A stretch of 44,187 bases of DNA from Phycisphaerae bacterium (GTDB lineage: Bacteria; Planctomycetota; Phycisphaerae; UBA1845; JAFGLZ01), in assembly GCA_016927755.1 (NCBI GenBank), contig JAFGLZ010000264.1:1-44187 (forward strand), written 5' to 3'. Shown here in pieces: positions 32,652 through 41,420 of this stretch. Position numbers and translations under genes: made by a program. The notes beneath the pieces were generated by a model. That model worked only from the letters and a program-made list of their open reading frames with translations. It made no database searches and was not told the DNA's origin. The number at the start of each line of letters is the position of its first letter. The first letter of the stretch is position 1.

Positions 32652-35600
32652 ATGGGGGAGTGTCTGAGCCTGGAAGAACTCGAGCGGCTTTCCGAGTTGC
32701 AGGCGGACTCGCCGCTTCTGGTCTCACAGCCCCACCTTCAGTCGTGCTCGGTCTGCCGGGCGCGGCTCGAGGAGGTCCGCAAGAACCTCAGTCTCTTCGA
32801 GACGTGTCTGGAGTTCGGCAGCGACTTCATCAAGACGAGCGGGGAGCGGTGGTCGGAGGGCTCCAGCGCCGACGGTGAGGCCTCGCCCGAGGCGGGCGTC
32901 GACGAGGGGGGTTCGGCGACGACGCCCGGGATCGAAGGGTATGAGCTGCTGCACGAGATCCACCGCGGCGCCCAGGGCGTCGTGTACAAGGCTGTCCAGT
33001 GTAAGACCGGCCACACGCTCGCCTTGAAGGTTCTTCTCCGCGGGCCCTACGCCACGGGTCGAGAGCAGCGCCGGTTCGAGCGTGAGATCGAGCTGGTGGC
33101 TCGGCTCGAGCATCCCAACATCGTCCGGCTATACGATCGCGGCAAGGCGAACGGTCGTCACTATTTCGCCATGGAGTTCGTCGAGGGGTTGCCGTTGCGG
33201 GACCACTGGGTCGTGGCGGGGCTGGACGTTCGGGAGACGTTGGGCTTCTTCCTGAAGATCTGCAAGGCGATCGGGTACGCGCACTCGCGGGGGATCATGC
33301 ACCGCGATCTGAAGCCGAGCAACATCTTCGTCGACGAGGGCGGGGAGCCCCGCATTCTGGACTTCGGGATCGCCAAGCCGATCGGTCAGGAGACGATCGA
33401 CACGCTGACGACGCAGACGGGCGGGTTCATGGGGACGCTGGCGTACGCCTCTCCCGAACAGGCCGCGTGCAATCCCGACGCGATCGACGCTCGGACGGAC
33501 GTGTACGCGCTCGGGGTGATTCTCTATGAGCTCCTGACGGGTCGTAGGCCCTACCCGACGGACGAGGGCGTGCCACAGGTGCTGCGACACATCGTGGAGA
33601 CCGAACCGTCTCGACCGTCGCGGTACAACGGTCTGCTGGACGACGAAGTCGACACGATCGTGCTCAAGGCGCTGGAGAAGGACCCTGATCGGCGTTACAC
33701 GACGGCCAACTCGTTGGCCAACGACATCGAGCGATATCTTTCGGGTCGCCCGATCGAGGCCAAGCCTTACAGCGGTCTGTACGTTCTGAGGAAGACGCTT
33801 GCCCGGCACAAGGCCATCTCCGTGTTGTCGGCCTGTCTGCTGTTAAGCCTTGTCGTTTTCGCGGCGGTCACGACGGTCAGCGCCAGGCGTCTGGCGGTCG
33901 AACGGGATCGGGCGGTCTCGGCCGAGGAGCTGGCCAGGCGGGAGGCCGAGGCGGCGCAGCGCAGTCTTTATCTCAACAGGGTTCATCTTGCCTACAACGC
34001 GTTCCAGAGAAGCGATACGGCCCAGATGAAGGAGATGCTGCAGGCGTGCCCGAAGGAGTTTCGCGGGTGGGAGTGGTCTCGGCTCGCCTGGCTGAGCGAT
34101 CGCAGCCTACTGACCTATACTGGGCACGTTGACGACGTTCGGTTCGTGAAGTTCAGCGAAGACGGGAAGTACGTTGCCAGCCTAGCCGAGACGGGCGGCG
34201 CGCGGGTCTGGGACCCGGTGACGGGCGAGACCCGCGGGGCGATCTCGAAGGTCAAAGCGACATCGGGGGGTATGCGTCTGGCGCCCAGCGGCGAACTGGT
34301 CTTCGCGTTCGACCGGGACGACTCCTTGTGCCTGTGGACGATCACGGACGAGGCGCCGCTTCTGAAGTTTGGCGGCGACCAGGTGGCGGCGCTCGCATTC
34401 TCCTCCGATTCGAGGTACTTCGCCGTCTCGGAGCGAGACGCTGTCAGCGTCTGGGACGTCTCGGTTCGACCTCCGCGCGTCTGCTTCAAGGCCGCGGACG
34501 AGGAGGTCAAGGCGTTTGAGTTCGCTCGGGACGGCGCCAAGCTCGTGGGGGCAGGCTGGGACGGTGCCGTGTTCGTCTGGCGCCTTCCGGACGGATCGCT
34601 CTTGCGAACGTTCAAGGATAGAGACGCGCGGTCCTTGGCTGTTTCGCGGGATGGAACCCGCTACGCGTCGTTTGCCTCGGGCACCGTAAACGTCTGGGAT
34701 CTCGATGCGGCCAAGCGGCTCTTCACGCTTGACGCCGATCTGCCGGGCGATTCCCGGGCCGACTTCTCACAGGACGGGAAACGCGTATGGATGAGATACC
34801 GCGGTGGACTGATCGCCAAGGCGTGGGACGTTCGGTCGGGCAGGCTGCTGGCCGAGAGGGTGAACCCGCGCGCCGATTTCACGTATCCCAGTCAGGAGTG
34901 GGGCTATCTGGCCAACGTGCCCGACGGGACGCTGCAGATCGTGAGCGCAGCCACTGATGAAGTCATGGCAATTCTGCACGGGCATACGGGGTTCATCCGC
35001 GACGTGTGCGCCTCGCCGGACGGAACGCGCCTGGTTACGGCAAGCGACGACGACACGTGCAAGGTCTGGGATCCGCGTGACATTGGCGATGCGCGGACTT
35101 GGGTGCATGACGTTGCACTGGAGGGGGTCGCGCTCTCGCCGGATGGGGGGCTCGTCGCGGCGTGCGGCCACGGACGTAGCGTGGACCTTTGGAGATCGGA
35201 CGTCATCGGTGAGCCGGTGCTGACGCTCCGTGGTCACCGGGACCGTGTGAGCAGTGTCGCCTTCAGTCCGGACGGCACGCGGCTCGTTTCCGCCTGCGCG
35301 GGCGACGACGCGAACGATCATACGGCTCGCGTGTGGGAGGTTGCATCCGGCAGGCAATTGAGGGTTCTCGAGGGGCATACCGGGGGCGTTTCTTGCGCGG
35401 CATTCTCCCGGGACGGTCGCCGAATCGTCACCGGCAGTTGGGATCACACGGTGAGGGTATGGGATGCGGGCACCGGCGAGACGTTACACACTCTCACCCA
35501 TCCCGATGAGGTATGGGACCTCGACCTCTCGAACGACGGTCTGTGGATCGTGGCCGGGGGGAAGACGGGCGTGCTCTGTCTGTGGGAGTATCGGACGGGG

Positions 35601-35978
35601 CGGTTGGTCAGGTCGCTGGCGGGCCACACGGACGCGGTCGACGCCGTGGCCTTTTCGCCCGACAGCTCGCATTTGGTCTCCGGGGACAACGACGGCCACC
35701 TGATTTGCTGGAACGTCGCGGACGGACAGCGCGTCTGGCTTACTCGGACGCGGCTGCACAAGATCTACTGCGCTCTCTACACGCCGGACGGCAGGCGGAT
35801 CATCACGGGAAGCCACAAGAAGATCAGCGTCCTGGAGGCGGACACGGGGCGGCTGGTCTTGAGTTGGGACGCCCATGACGGACCGATCCTGGCGATGGAC
35901 ATGAGCGTCGACGGGCGGGCGCTCGTCTCCGTCGGCGGCAGCGCGCTGAAGCTCTGGCCTGCGTTGGCGCTGGAGTGA
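32652..35978 (+). CDS. Membrane Ser/Thr protein kinase with WD40 repeats
   Basis: An 1108-residue protein. Residues 28-35 (HLQSCSVC) give the HX3CX2C of anti-sigma-type zinc fingers (zf-HC2). The kinase domain (about 97-375) has the glycine loop EIHRGAQGVVYKA, K126 in ALKVLL, HRDLKPSN (D219), DFGIAKP (D237) and GTLAYASPEQ, all intact. A membrane helix follows (ISVLSACLLLSLVVFAAVTT, about 390-412), then a coiled stretch. The rest is WD40 blades such as GHTGFIRDVCASPDGTRLV, GHTGGVSCAAFSRDGRRIV and GHTDAVDAVAFSPDSSHLV, forming an extracytoplasmic or scaffold propeller. Kinase-WD40 fusions are common in planctomycetes. Its substrate and signal are unknown; the zinc finger hints at links to ECF sigma factors. 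A weak TTGACA lies at 32575. Confidence 0.95.
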   Translation: MGECLSLEELERLSELQADSPLLVSQPHLQSCSVCRARLEEVRKNLSLFETCLEFGSDFIKTSGERWSEGSSADGEASPEAGVDEGGSATTPGIEGYELLHEIHRGAQGVVYKAVQCKTGHTLALKVLLRGPYATGREQRRFEREIELVARLEHPNIVRLYDRGKANGRHYFAMEFVEGLPLRDHWVVAGLDVRETLGFFLKICKAIGYAHSRGIMHRDLKPSNIFVDEGGEPRILDFGIAKPIGQETIDTLTTQTGGFMGTLAYASPEQAACNPDAIDARTDVYALGVILYELLTGRRPYPTDEGVPQVLRHIVETEPSRPSRYNGLLDDEVDTIVLKALEKDPDRRYTTANSLANDIERYLSGRPIEAKPYSGLYVLRKTLARHKAISVLSACLLLSLVVFAAVTTVSARRLAVERDRAVSAEELARREAEAAQRSLYLNRVHLAYNAFQRSDTAQMKEMLQACPKEFRGWEWSRLAWLSDRSLLTYTGHVDDVRFVKFSEDGKYVASLAETGGARVWDPVTGETRGAISKVKATSGGMRLAPSGELVFAFDRDDSLCLWTITDEAPLLKFGGDQVAALAFSSDSRYFAVSERDAVSVWDVSVRPPRVCFKAADEEVKAFEFARDGAKLVGAGWDGAVFVWRLPDGSLLRTFKDRDARSLAVSRDGTRYASFASGTVNVWDLDAAKRLFTLDADLPGDSRADFSQDGKRVWMRYRGGLIAKAWDVRSGRLLAERVNPRADFTYPSQEWGYLANVPDGTLQIVSAATDEVMAILHGHTGFIRDVCASPDGTRLVTASDDDTCKVWDPRDIGDARTWVHDVALEGVALSPDGGLVAACGHGRSVDLWRSDVIGEPVLTLRGHRDRVSSVAFSPDGTRLVSACAGDDANDHTARVWEVASGRQLRVLEGHTGGVSCAAFSRDGRRIVTGSWDHTVRVWDAGTGETLHTLTHPDEVWDLDLSNDGLWIVAGGKTGVLCLWEYRTGRLVRSLAGHTDAVDAVAFSPDSSHLVSGDNDGHLICWNVADGQRVWLTRTRLHKIYCALYTPDGRRIITGSHKKISVLEADTGRLVLSWDAHDGPILAMDMSVDGRALVSVGGSALKLWPALALE

Positions 35979-35990
35979 CGCTCCTGCTTC

Positions 35991-36881
35991 TCATCGCGGT
36001 CGGGCGATCAGGGTGACGACGTCGAGCAGGTTGACGTCCACGTCTTTCTTGGCCAGCGCGCATAGTGAGGTCAGCCTGGGCAGCCAGCGGAGCGGGGGGC
36101 CCATGACCGCGGCGATCTTCTCGGCCATGTAGCCGATGTTGGCGGCCACGGGGCGGTGTGAGACGTGCTCGACGCTCAGCCCACAGCGCTCGACCATTCG
36201 GATCAAGCCGGTCTTGCTGAAGAAGGTCAGGTGCTCCGGCGGGGTCATGAGGTGCCAGGCGCGACCGGTCATCCGGCAGACGAGGCTGTCCGTGTCGCCG
36301 GTGGTCAGGAGGATAATGCCGCGCCGGGTGAGAAGGGTCCGTACGGTTTCGAGCACATCCGCGGGGTCTGGCACGTGCTCGACCACGTCGAGCATGCAGA
36401 TGACGTCCTTGGGGTTGAGGGACGGCGCGCGTGAGCGCAGGTCTCCGGCGTGGGCTTCCACGTTCAGACGATCTCTGACGACGGCGGTGGCTTCGGCGGA
36501 GACGTCGACTCCGCAGCACTCGTACGCCTCACGGGCGACTGACAGGAATGCGCCGGTCCCGCAGCCGACGTCGAGCAGCGTCCTGGCTCGTGGGGCATAC
36601 CGTCTGATGAGGGCCAGGCGGCGGCGTGCGTTGGCGACGGCGGCGCGCCAGGCGGCGGCTTCTTCTTCTTGCGCATGCTGGGCGAGGTACTCGGTGAAGT
36701 ACTCCTGGCGGTAGATCTCTCGGAGACGATCGTCGGTCGGTGGGTTTGCCACGAACCAGGAGCCGCAGGCTCGGCAGGCGCGAATGCGCCAGCCGTTCTT
36801 GGTGAAGCGCCGGCTCCAGCGATCGCTCCGACAGGCCGGGCAGTGGGAGATCATTCGGTGCTGGTGGTCGTGGTGCGTCAT
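35991..36881 (-). CDS. SAM-dependent methyltransferase with N-terminal zinc ribbon
   Basis: A 296-residue protein. The N-terminus has CPAC (about 14-17) and CRAC (about 36-39), a zinc ribbon common in methyltransferases of sugar or cell-surface pathways. The Rossmann core has LLDVGCGTGAFLSVA (motif I), CCGVDVSAEATAVV, ICMLDVVEHVPDPADVLETV and LTRRGIILLTTGD. The C-terminal HLMTPPEHLTFFSKTGLIRM is typical of the type-12 group. Its ATG overlaps the trmJ stop by 4 bases (ATGA), so it is translationally coupled to it. Substrate unknown; coupling to an RNA methylase is suggestive only. Confidence 0.88.
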   Translation of the reverse strand: MTHHDHQHRMISHCPACRSDRWSRRFTKNGWRIRACRACGSWFVANPPTDDRLREIYRQEYFTEYLAQHAQEEEAAAWRAAVANARRRLALIRRYAPRARTLLDVGCGTGAFLSVAREAYECCGVDVSAEATAVVRDRLNVEAHAGDLRSRAPSLNPKDVICMLDVVEHVPDPADVLETVRTLLTRRGIILLTTGDTDSLVCRMTGRAWHLMTPPEHLTFFSKTGLIRMVERCGLSVEHVSHRPVAANIGYMAEKIAAVMGPPLRWLPRLTSLCALAKKDVDVNLLDVVTLIARPR

Positions 36882-37651
36882 CGCTTCTTTGGGCCGTAGC
36901 GGGCGAACTCCTGGATTTGCTGGGCCAGTCCCATGAGGATTCGCGCCTCGGTGACCGTGAGCTGGGCTCGGCTCAGGGCGGCGCGGATGGCCGAGAGCAA
37001 GTGCTCGGGATGCTCCGGCCTGAGATAGCCGAGCTCCACGAGGCCGTCGCGGAGCTTGTTCATCATACGGGCCATGGTCTCGCCATCGGCGAGGTCCGGT
37101 CTTCCTCGTCGGAGGAGTTTGGGGGGCACGGGTCGGTATCCTCCGGGAATTCCCGCGGCGAGGTAGAGCTCGTAGGCGCAGACCATCACGGCGCTAGCGA
37201 GGTTGAGGCTGCTGTAGTCGTTTTGGCTGGGGATTCGGACGGTCGCGTCGCAGGCCAGCAGCTCTCCTCGTTCCAGGCCATGGTCCTCGGGGCCGAAGAC
37301 CAGGGCGATTCGTTGGCCCTCGGTTAGGCGCTGGACGGTTGTTGCCGCCAGGGTTCTCGGGTCCATCTCGATGGCGCGGCGATAGCGTCCTTCTCGGCAA
37401 GTGGCTCCGACGGTCCAGTGGACGTCATTCAGGGCGGATTCGAGCGTGTCGACGACGCGCACGGAGGAGAGCATGGCCTCGGCACAGGCGGCTCGTTGTC
37501 TGGCCCGGCGGTCCGTCGGGTCGGCCTTCGGGCTAACGAGGACCAGATCCGACAGGCCCATGTTGGCCATCGCCCGGGCCGTTGCGCCGATGTTTCCGGC
37601 GATCTTCGGTCGGACGAGGACGATTCGAGCGTCATCGAGCAACGAGGGCAT
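36878..37651 (-). CDS. trmJ: TrmJ-like tRNA 2'-O-methyltransferase (SPOUT fold)
   Basis: A 257-residue SPOUT-superfamily enzyme. The start MPSLLDDARIVLVRPKIAGN is taken at 37651. RPKIAGNIGATARAMANMG (motif 1), LVFGPEDHGLERGEL (motif 2) and IPSQNDYSSLNLASAVMVCA (motif 3) are complete; together they form the SAM-binding trefoil knot. TrmJ in E. coli methylates the 2'-O of C/U32 of tRNAs. The C-terminal extension (about 180-257) is as in TrmJ-type members rather than TrmL. It is the first gene of a leftward pair and is divergent from nuoI across a 150-bp interval. A close SPOUT paralogue is the main alternative. Confidence 0.85.
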   Translation of the reverse strand: MPSLLDDARIVLVRPKIAGNIGATARAMANMGLSDLVLVSPKADPTDRRARQRAACAEAMLSSVRVVDTLESALNDVHWTVGATCREGRYRRAIEMDPRTLAATTVQRLTEGQRIALVFGPEDHGLERGELLACDATVRIPSQNDYSSLNLASAVMVCAYELYLAAGIPGGYRPVPPKLLRRGRPDLADGETMARMMNKLRDGLVELGYLRPEHPEHLLSAIRAALSRAQLTVTEARILMGLAQQIQEFARYGPKKR

Positions 37652-37728
37652 AGCGATCCATTGTAGCAGGAGGGGCGGCGGGGGGCTGCCGGCCGCCATC
37701 GCGTCGCGGCAAAGACGGAAATGGGTGG

Positions 37729-37757
37729 TTGAAAGTGCGCAGGGTGGACGCTATAAG
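37729..37757 (+). promoter_or_regulatory. Sigma-70-like promoter for the nuo operon
   Basis: TTGAAA (37729-37734), a 17-bp spacer, TATAAG (37752-37757): five of six matches to each consensus box. The expected start is near 37764, about 38 bases before the nuoI ATG. It is the only good promoter seen upstream of the cluster. Confidence 0.65.
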
Positions 37758-37801
37758 CAAGTCGTCACCGAGGGCGCGCCTACAACGCAACGAAACCACG
37801 A

Positions 37802-38428
37802 ATGCGCGACTATCTTTACAACGTCTGGTCGGCGTTCAGCTCGATCCTGATCGGTCTGGGCGTCACGCTGAAGTACTGTTTCGCCAAGACGATCACGGTG
37901 CAGTATCCGAACGTGGCGCCGACGGTCAAGCCTCGATCACGTGGGATTCACTGGCTCGAGCTCGAGCGGTGCATCGCGTGCGGGGCGTGCACGAAGATTT
38001 GTCCGGTGGAGTGCATCGCCGTCGAGCGGACGAAACCGCGGAAGGTCGACAAGGCGCTGAATGTGGCGGTCGGTGGCGCGCTGACGCGGTACGAGATCGA
38101 CTACGGCAAGTGCCTGATGTGCGCGATGTGCGTGGATGCGTGCCCGACGTCGTGTCTGCACATGGGCGACAACCACGATCTATCGTGCTATCGTCGCGAG
38201 GATTGCGTGGGCGACTTCGTGGCCCTGGCCCGCGACGGACGGCAGACGCCCGAGCCGCTGTGGATAGCTGGGCCGCAATTGCCCATGTGGGCTGAGGCTC
38301 GTAGGCAGGCCTGGGCCGACCGGGCGGAGCCGCATCGCGAGGCGATGTTGCGAACGCTCGAGGGCGTTGAGCCGCCGCCCAAGGAAGGCAAGGCCGAGAA
38401 GACCCCGGCCAAGAGGCAAGAGGACTGA
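37802..38428 (+). CDS. nuoI: NADH-quinone oxidoreductase subunit I (two [4Fe-4S])
   Basis: A 208-residue NuoI that passes electrons through clusters N6a and N6b of complex I. Both ferredoxin motifs are intact: CIACGACTKICP (C57, C60, C63, with C67) and CLMCAMCVDACP (C104, C107, C110, C114). The N-terminal helix FSSILIGLGVTLKYCF fits the membrane-contacting part. The C-terminus has a charged tail (about 195-208). It is the first gene of the operon, whereas nuoI usually lies between H and J. nuoA starts 7 bp after its stop. No clear Shine-Dalgarno precedes the ATG. Confidence 0.95.
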   Translation: MRDYLYNVWSAFSSILIGLGVTLKYCFAKTITVQYPNVAPTVKPRSRGIHWLELERCIACGACTKICPVECIAVERTKPRKVDKALNVAVGGALTRYEIDYGKCLMCAMCVDACPTSCLHMGDNHDLSCYRREDCVGDFVALARDGRQTPEPLWIAGPQLPMWAEARRQAWADRAEPHREAMLRTLEGVEPPPKEGKAEKTPAKRQED

Positions 38429-38435
38429 TCGCCCG

Positions 38436-38885
38436 ATGCTCGCCGTCGAGACCAATGTTCATACCGTCAGCGGCCTGCTGATCTTCGCGACAGCGGGCGG
38501 GTTGATCGTCTTCGGCGCGCTGATGTTGGGCCTGCTGATCCGGCCGAAGGCGCCAAATCAGGAAAAGGGCGAGACTTACGAATGCGGTGAGAAGACGATC
38601 GGGCCGAGCTGGGTCCAGTTCGACCTACGTTTTTACGTCGTAGCGTTGGTCTTTCTGGTCTTTGACGTCGAGATCGCGTTGTTCTACCCGTGGGCGGTTA
38701 TCTACAAGGGCGCCGGCGTGGCGGCCTTGTGGGACATGCTTTTCTTCTTCGGGGTGCTGGTGGTCGGATTTCTGTACCTCTGGCGCTATGGCTACCTGGA
38801 TTGGGTCCGGGCCGTCAGCCATGGACGTATGGGTGACGAACGGGAGCGGATCCCTGGTCCGCCGCCGACCTCGCCGGAGGAGTAG
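38436..38885 (+). CDS. nuoA: NADH-quinone oxidoreductase subunit A
   Basis: A 149-residue membrane subunit of complex I (ND3 homologue) with three predicted helices, near residues 12-33, 66-87 and 96-115. Signature stretches are ETYECGEKTIGPSWVQFDLR (about 46-65), where the cysteine sits in the quinone-site loop, and FLVFDVEIALFYPWAV. The C-terminal tail (about 125-149) is long and charged. It lies 7 bp after nuoI and 72 bp before nuoB, the usual A-B-C-D order resuming here. Confidence 0.95.
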   Translation: MLAVETNVHTVSGLLIFATAGGLIVFGALMLGLLIRPKAPNQEKGETYECGEKTIGPSWVQFDLRFYVVALVFLVFDVEIALFYPWAVIYKGAGVAALWDMLFFFGVLVVGFLYLWRYGYLDWVRAVSHGRMGDERERIPGPPPTSPEE

Positions 38886-38957
38886 CGGGCGAGCCCGCCC
38901 TCGATGAGATCGCGGCCCGGCGGCAGCCAAGCGTAAGTCTTTTCACGAGAAGCTGTT

Positions 38958-39455
38958 ATGGGTCTAATAGAGAACCGATTCGAGCCGGGGCTGATGATGA
39001 CCTCCGTGGACTGGGCCATCAACTGGGCCCGGCGGTGCAGCATCTGGCCGGTGACGTTCGGGCTGGCGTGTTGCGCGATCGAGATGATGGCCACGGGCGC
39101 CAGCCGGTACGACATCGACCGGTTCGGGGCGGGCGCGTTTCGACCCAGCCCACGGCAGGCGGACCTGATGATCGTGGCGGGCACGGTGACGTACAAGATG
39201 TCCAGTCGGATCCGCCGGTTGTGGAACCAGATGCCCGATCCGAAATACGTCTTGGCGATGGGTGCGTGCACGATCGGGGGCGGGCCCTACTGCAAGTACG
39301 GGTACCACGTGGTCAAGGGCGTGGATCTGGTCATTCCCGTGGACGTATACGTTCCCGGGTGTCCGCCTCGGCCCGAGTCGTTGCTGGAAGGGCTGATGCG
39401 GCTCCAGGAGAAGATCGCCCATCAGACGATGGCCAAGGCGCCGGCGACGGCCTAG
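38958..39455 (+). CDS. nuoB: NADH-quinone oxidoreductase subunit B (cluster N2)
   Basis: A 165-residue NuoB that holds the terminal [4Fe-4S] cluster N2, the donor to quinone. The ligands are present: C38-C39 in LACCAIEMM, C104 in MGACTIGGG, and C135 in YVPGCPPRPE. The rest follows the family closely (FRPSPRQADLMIVAGTVTYK). The length is normal. nuoC follows 19 bp downstream behind a purine-rich site. Confidence 0.97.
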   Translation: MGLIENRFEPGLMMTSVDWAINWARRCSIWPVTFGLACCAIEMMATGASRYDIDRFGAGAFRPSPRQADLMIVAGTVTYKMSSRIRRLWNQMPDPKYVLAMGACTIGGGPYCKYGYHVVKGVDLVIPVDVYVPGCPPRPESLLEGLMRLQEKIAHQTMAKAPATA

Positions 39456-39474
39456 CCATGCGGCGAAGGGATCG

Positions 39475-40053
39475 ATGAGTCCGGAAGAGATCAACCGCAT
39501 CCTGATCGAGCGTTTCGGCGACCGGGTCCGTCCGGGGGGGCTGGATACGGCGCACCCGCACGCGACGGTTGAGGGCTCGGGGTGGCGCGAGGTGGCGGCA
39601 TTTCTTCGTGACGACGAACGGCTGGGGTTCTCTTGGCTGCGGTGCATCAGCAGCGTGGACCTGGTGGATGAGGGCAAACTGGCGGCCGTTTACGATCTGC
39701 ACGCGATGGATCGCCCGGCGGGTTTCTCGCCGGAATCGGCCGCTCGGCTGAGCCCGGTGGCGGGGAAGCCGTGGAGGGAGCGGCACACGTTCGCCGTGAA
39801 GGTCGTCGTTTCCCGCGAGCGGCCGCATATTCCGTCGGTGGCGGACATCTGGCCGGCGGCGGAGTGGCACGAGCGGGAGGCCTACGACATGATGGGTATT
39901 GTCTTCGACGGCCACCCGAACTTGGCGCGGATTCTGTGCCCGGACGATTGGGTCGGGCATCCTTTGCGGAAGGACTACGAGTTCCCGACGTCGTATGAGG
40001 GTATTCCGGACCCGGCCGGTGAGGCGGCGGCGAGCAAGGCGACGGAGGAATAG
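39475..40053 (+). CDS. nuoC: NADH-quinone oxidoreductase subunit C
   Basis: A 192-residue NuoC, part of the peripheral arm near the quinone site. The family signature ERHTFAVKVVVSRERPHIPS is clear, as is PAAEWHEREAYDMMGIVFDG followed by HPNLARILCPDDWVGHPLRK and DYEFP. It is a stand-alone NuoC, not a NuoCD fusion. AAGGGA lies just before the ATG. nuoD begins 38 bp on. The C-terminal tail (about 175-192) is low in complexity and acidic. Confidence 0.95.
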   Translation: MSPEEINRILIERFGDRVRPGGLDTAHPHATVEGSGWREVAAFLRDDERLGFSWLRCISSVDLVDEGKLAAVYDLHAMDRPAGFSPESAARLSPVAGKPWRERHTFAVKVVVSRERPHIPSVADIWPAAEWHEREAYDMMGIVFDGHPNLARILCPDDWVGHPLRKDYEFPTSYEGIPDPAGEAAASKATEE

Positions 40054-40091
40054 CCGCGATTGGGATCGGCGGCGCGGATGACGGCAAGCAC

Positions 40092-41318
40092 ATGACCCGC
40101 AGCGAGTGGACGACAGCTCCGGACCTGATGATGGATCGCGATCGCGATGACGAGGAGTGGTCGCGCGCCGCGACCGAGGAGCTCGACGTCGCCAGCGAGG
40201 AGCTGTTCATCAACATGGGCCCGCAGCATCCGAGCACGCACGGCGTGTTGCGGATCATCCTGAAGGCGGACGGGGAGCTGATCCTCGAGGCGGTGCCCGT
40301 GATCGGCTATTTGCACCGCTGCGCCGAGAAGATCGGCGAGCGCGTCACCGCGCAGCAGTACATCCCCTATACGGATCGGTTTGACTACCTGGCCGCGATG
40401 ATCAACAACTGCGCGTATGCCATGCCGATCGAGCGGCTGGCGGGCATCGAGGTGCCTGAGCGGGGTCGGTACATTCGGACGATCATGTCGGAGCTGAACC
40501 GGATTGCCTCGCACCTGGTCAGCTTCGGGGCGTACGGCTTGGACTTGGGCGCGTTCACGCCGTTCCTGTATGCATTCCGCGAGCGTGAATACATCGTCGA
40601 CCTTTTCGAGGAGGCGTGCGGGGCGCGGCTGACGTATAGCTACATCGGGGTCGGCGGACCGCGGTGGGACCTGCCCGAGGGATGGGTGGACAGGTGCCGC
40701 CGGTTCTTGGACTACTTCGAGCCGAAGATCGACGAGTACAACGATCTGCTGAGCTTCAATCACATTTTCATCAAGCGGACGGCCCAGGTCGGCGTGATCT
40801 CGGGGGACGACGCGGTTCGGTGGGGGCTGAGCGGCCCGTGTCTGCGGGGCAGCGGGGTGAAGTGGGACCTCCGCCGGAGCGCGCCGTACGACATTTACGA
40901 CCGGTTCGACTTCGAGGTACCCGTCGGCGTGGACGGCGGGCACGACGACGTGCCGCGTGGGGTGGTCGTGGGGGACAGTTGGAGCCGGTACTTCGTCCGC
41001 ATCCTGGAGATGCGGCAGTCGGTTCGGATCATCCGGCAGGCTTTGGATCAGATGCCCGAGGGCGACATTCAGGGCAAGGCGCCGAGGCAGCTCAAGCTGC
41101 CAGCGGGGGAGATCTACCACGAAGTGGAAGGCGCCCGCGGGCAGTTGGGGTTCTACATCGTCACCGACGGCGAGACGATTCCGAAGCGGGTCAAGGTACG
41201 GGGGCCGTGCTTCTGCAACTTGTCGATCGTGCACCATGTGTGCAGGAACGTGCTGCTGGCGGACGTGCCGGCGATTGTCGGGTCGATTGACGTGGTGATG
41301 GGCGAGGTGGATCGGTAG
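40092..41318 (+). CDS. nuoD: NADH-quinone oxidoreductase subunit D
   Basis: A 408-residue NuoD (49-kDa homologue) that forms the quinone pocket with NuoB. INMGPQHPSTHGVLRIILKA (about 38-57) and GYLHRCAEKIGE are the N-terminal signatures. RIASHLVSFGAYGLDLGAFT and the FNHIFIKRTAQVGVIS region follow. The C-terminus ends IVGSIDVVMGEVDR, as usual. A slightly unusual CFCNLSIVHHVC stretch replaces the common P.FANL. The next gene is nuoH, so nuoE, F and G are not here; a REP unit lies in the gap. Confidence 0.96.
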   Translation: MTRSEWTTAPDLMMDRDRDDEEWSRAATEELDVASEELFINMGPQHPSTHGVLRIILKADGELILEAVPVIGYLHRCAEKIGERVTAQQYIPYTDRFDYLAAMINNCAYAMPIERLAGIEVPERGRYIRTIMSELNRIASHLVSFGAYGLDLGAFTPFLYAFREREYIVDLFEEACGARLTYSYIGVGGPRWDLPEGWVDRCRRFLDYFEPKIDEYNDLLSFNHIFIKRTAQVGVISGDDAVRWGLSGPCLRGSGVKWDLRRSAPYDIYDRFDFEVPVGVDGGHDDVPRGVVVGDSWSRYFVRILEMRQSVRIIRQALDQMPEGDIQGKAPRQLKLPAGEIYHEVEGARGQLGFYIVTDGETIPKRVKVRGPCFCNLSIVHHVCRNVLLADVPAIVGSIDVVMGEVDR

Positions 41319-41328
41319 AAGGGGATGT

Positions 41329-41366
41329 GAATTCGAGTTCCCCACCGCTGAAGCGATGGGGCACCC
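41329..41366. repeat. REP family I element, single reverse copy (E), in the nuo operon
   Basis: GAATTCGAGTTCCCCACCGC then TGAAGCGATGGGGCACCC, matching the array units at 6115-6392. It starts 10 bp after the nuoD stop and 55 bp before nuoH. As a hairpin in the mRNA it could affect stability or expression balance between the two parts of the operon. Confidence 0.93.
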
Positions 41367-41420
41367 AGCGAAGCGACGGGTGGCGCGGAAGGGGAGGACG
41401 GAGCGCATTTTGGTCTGAGC

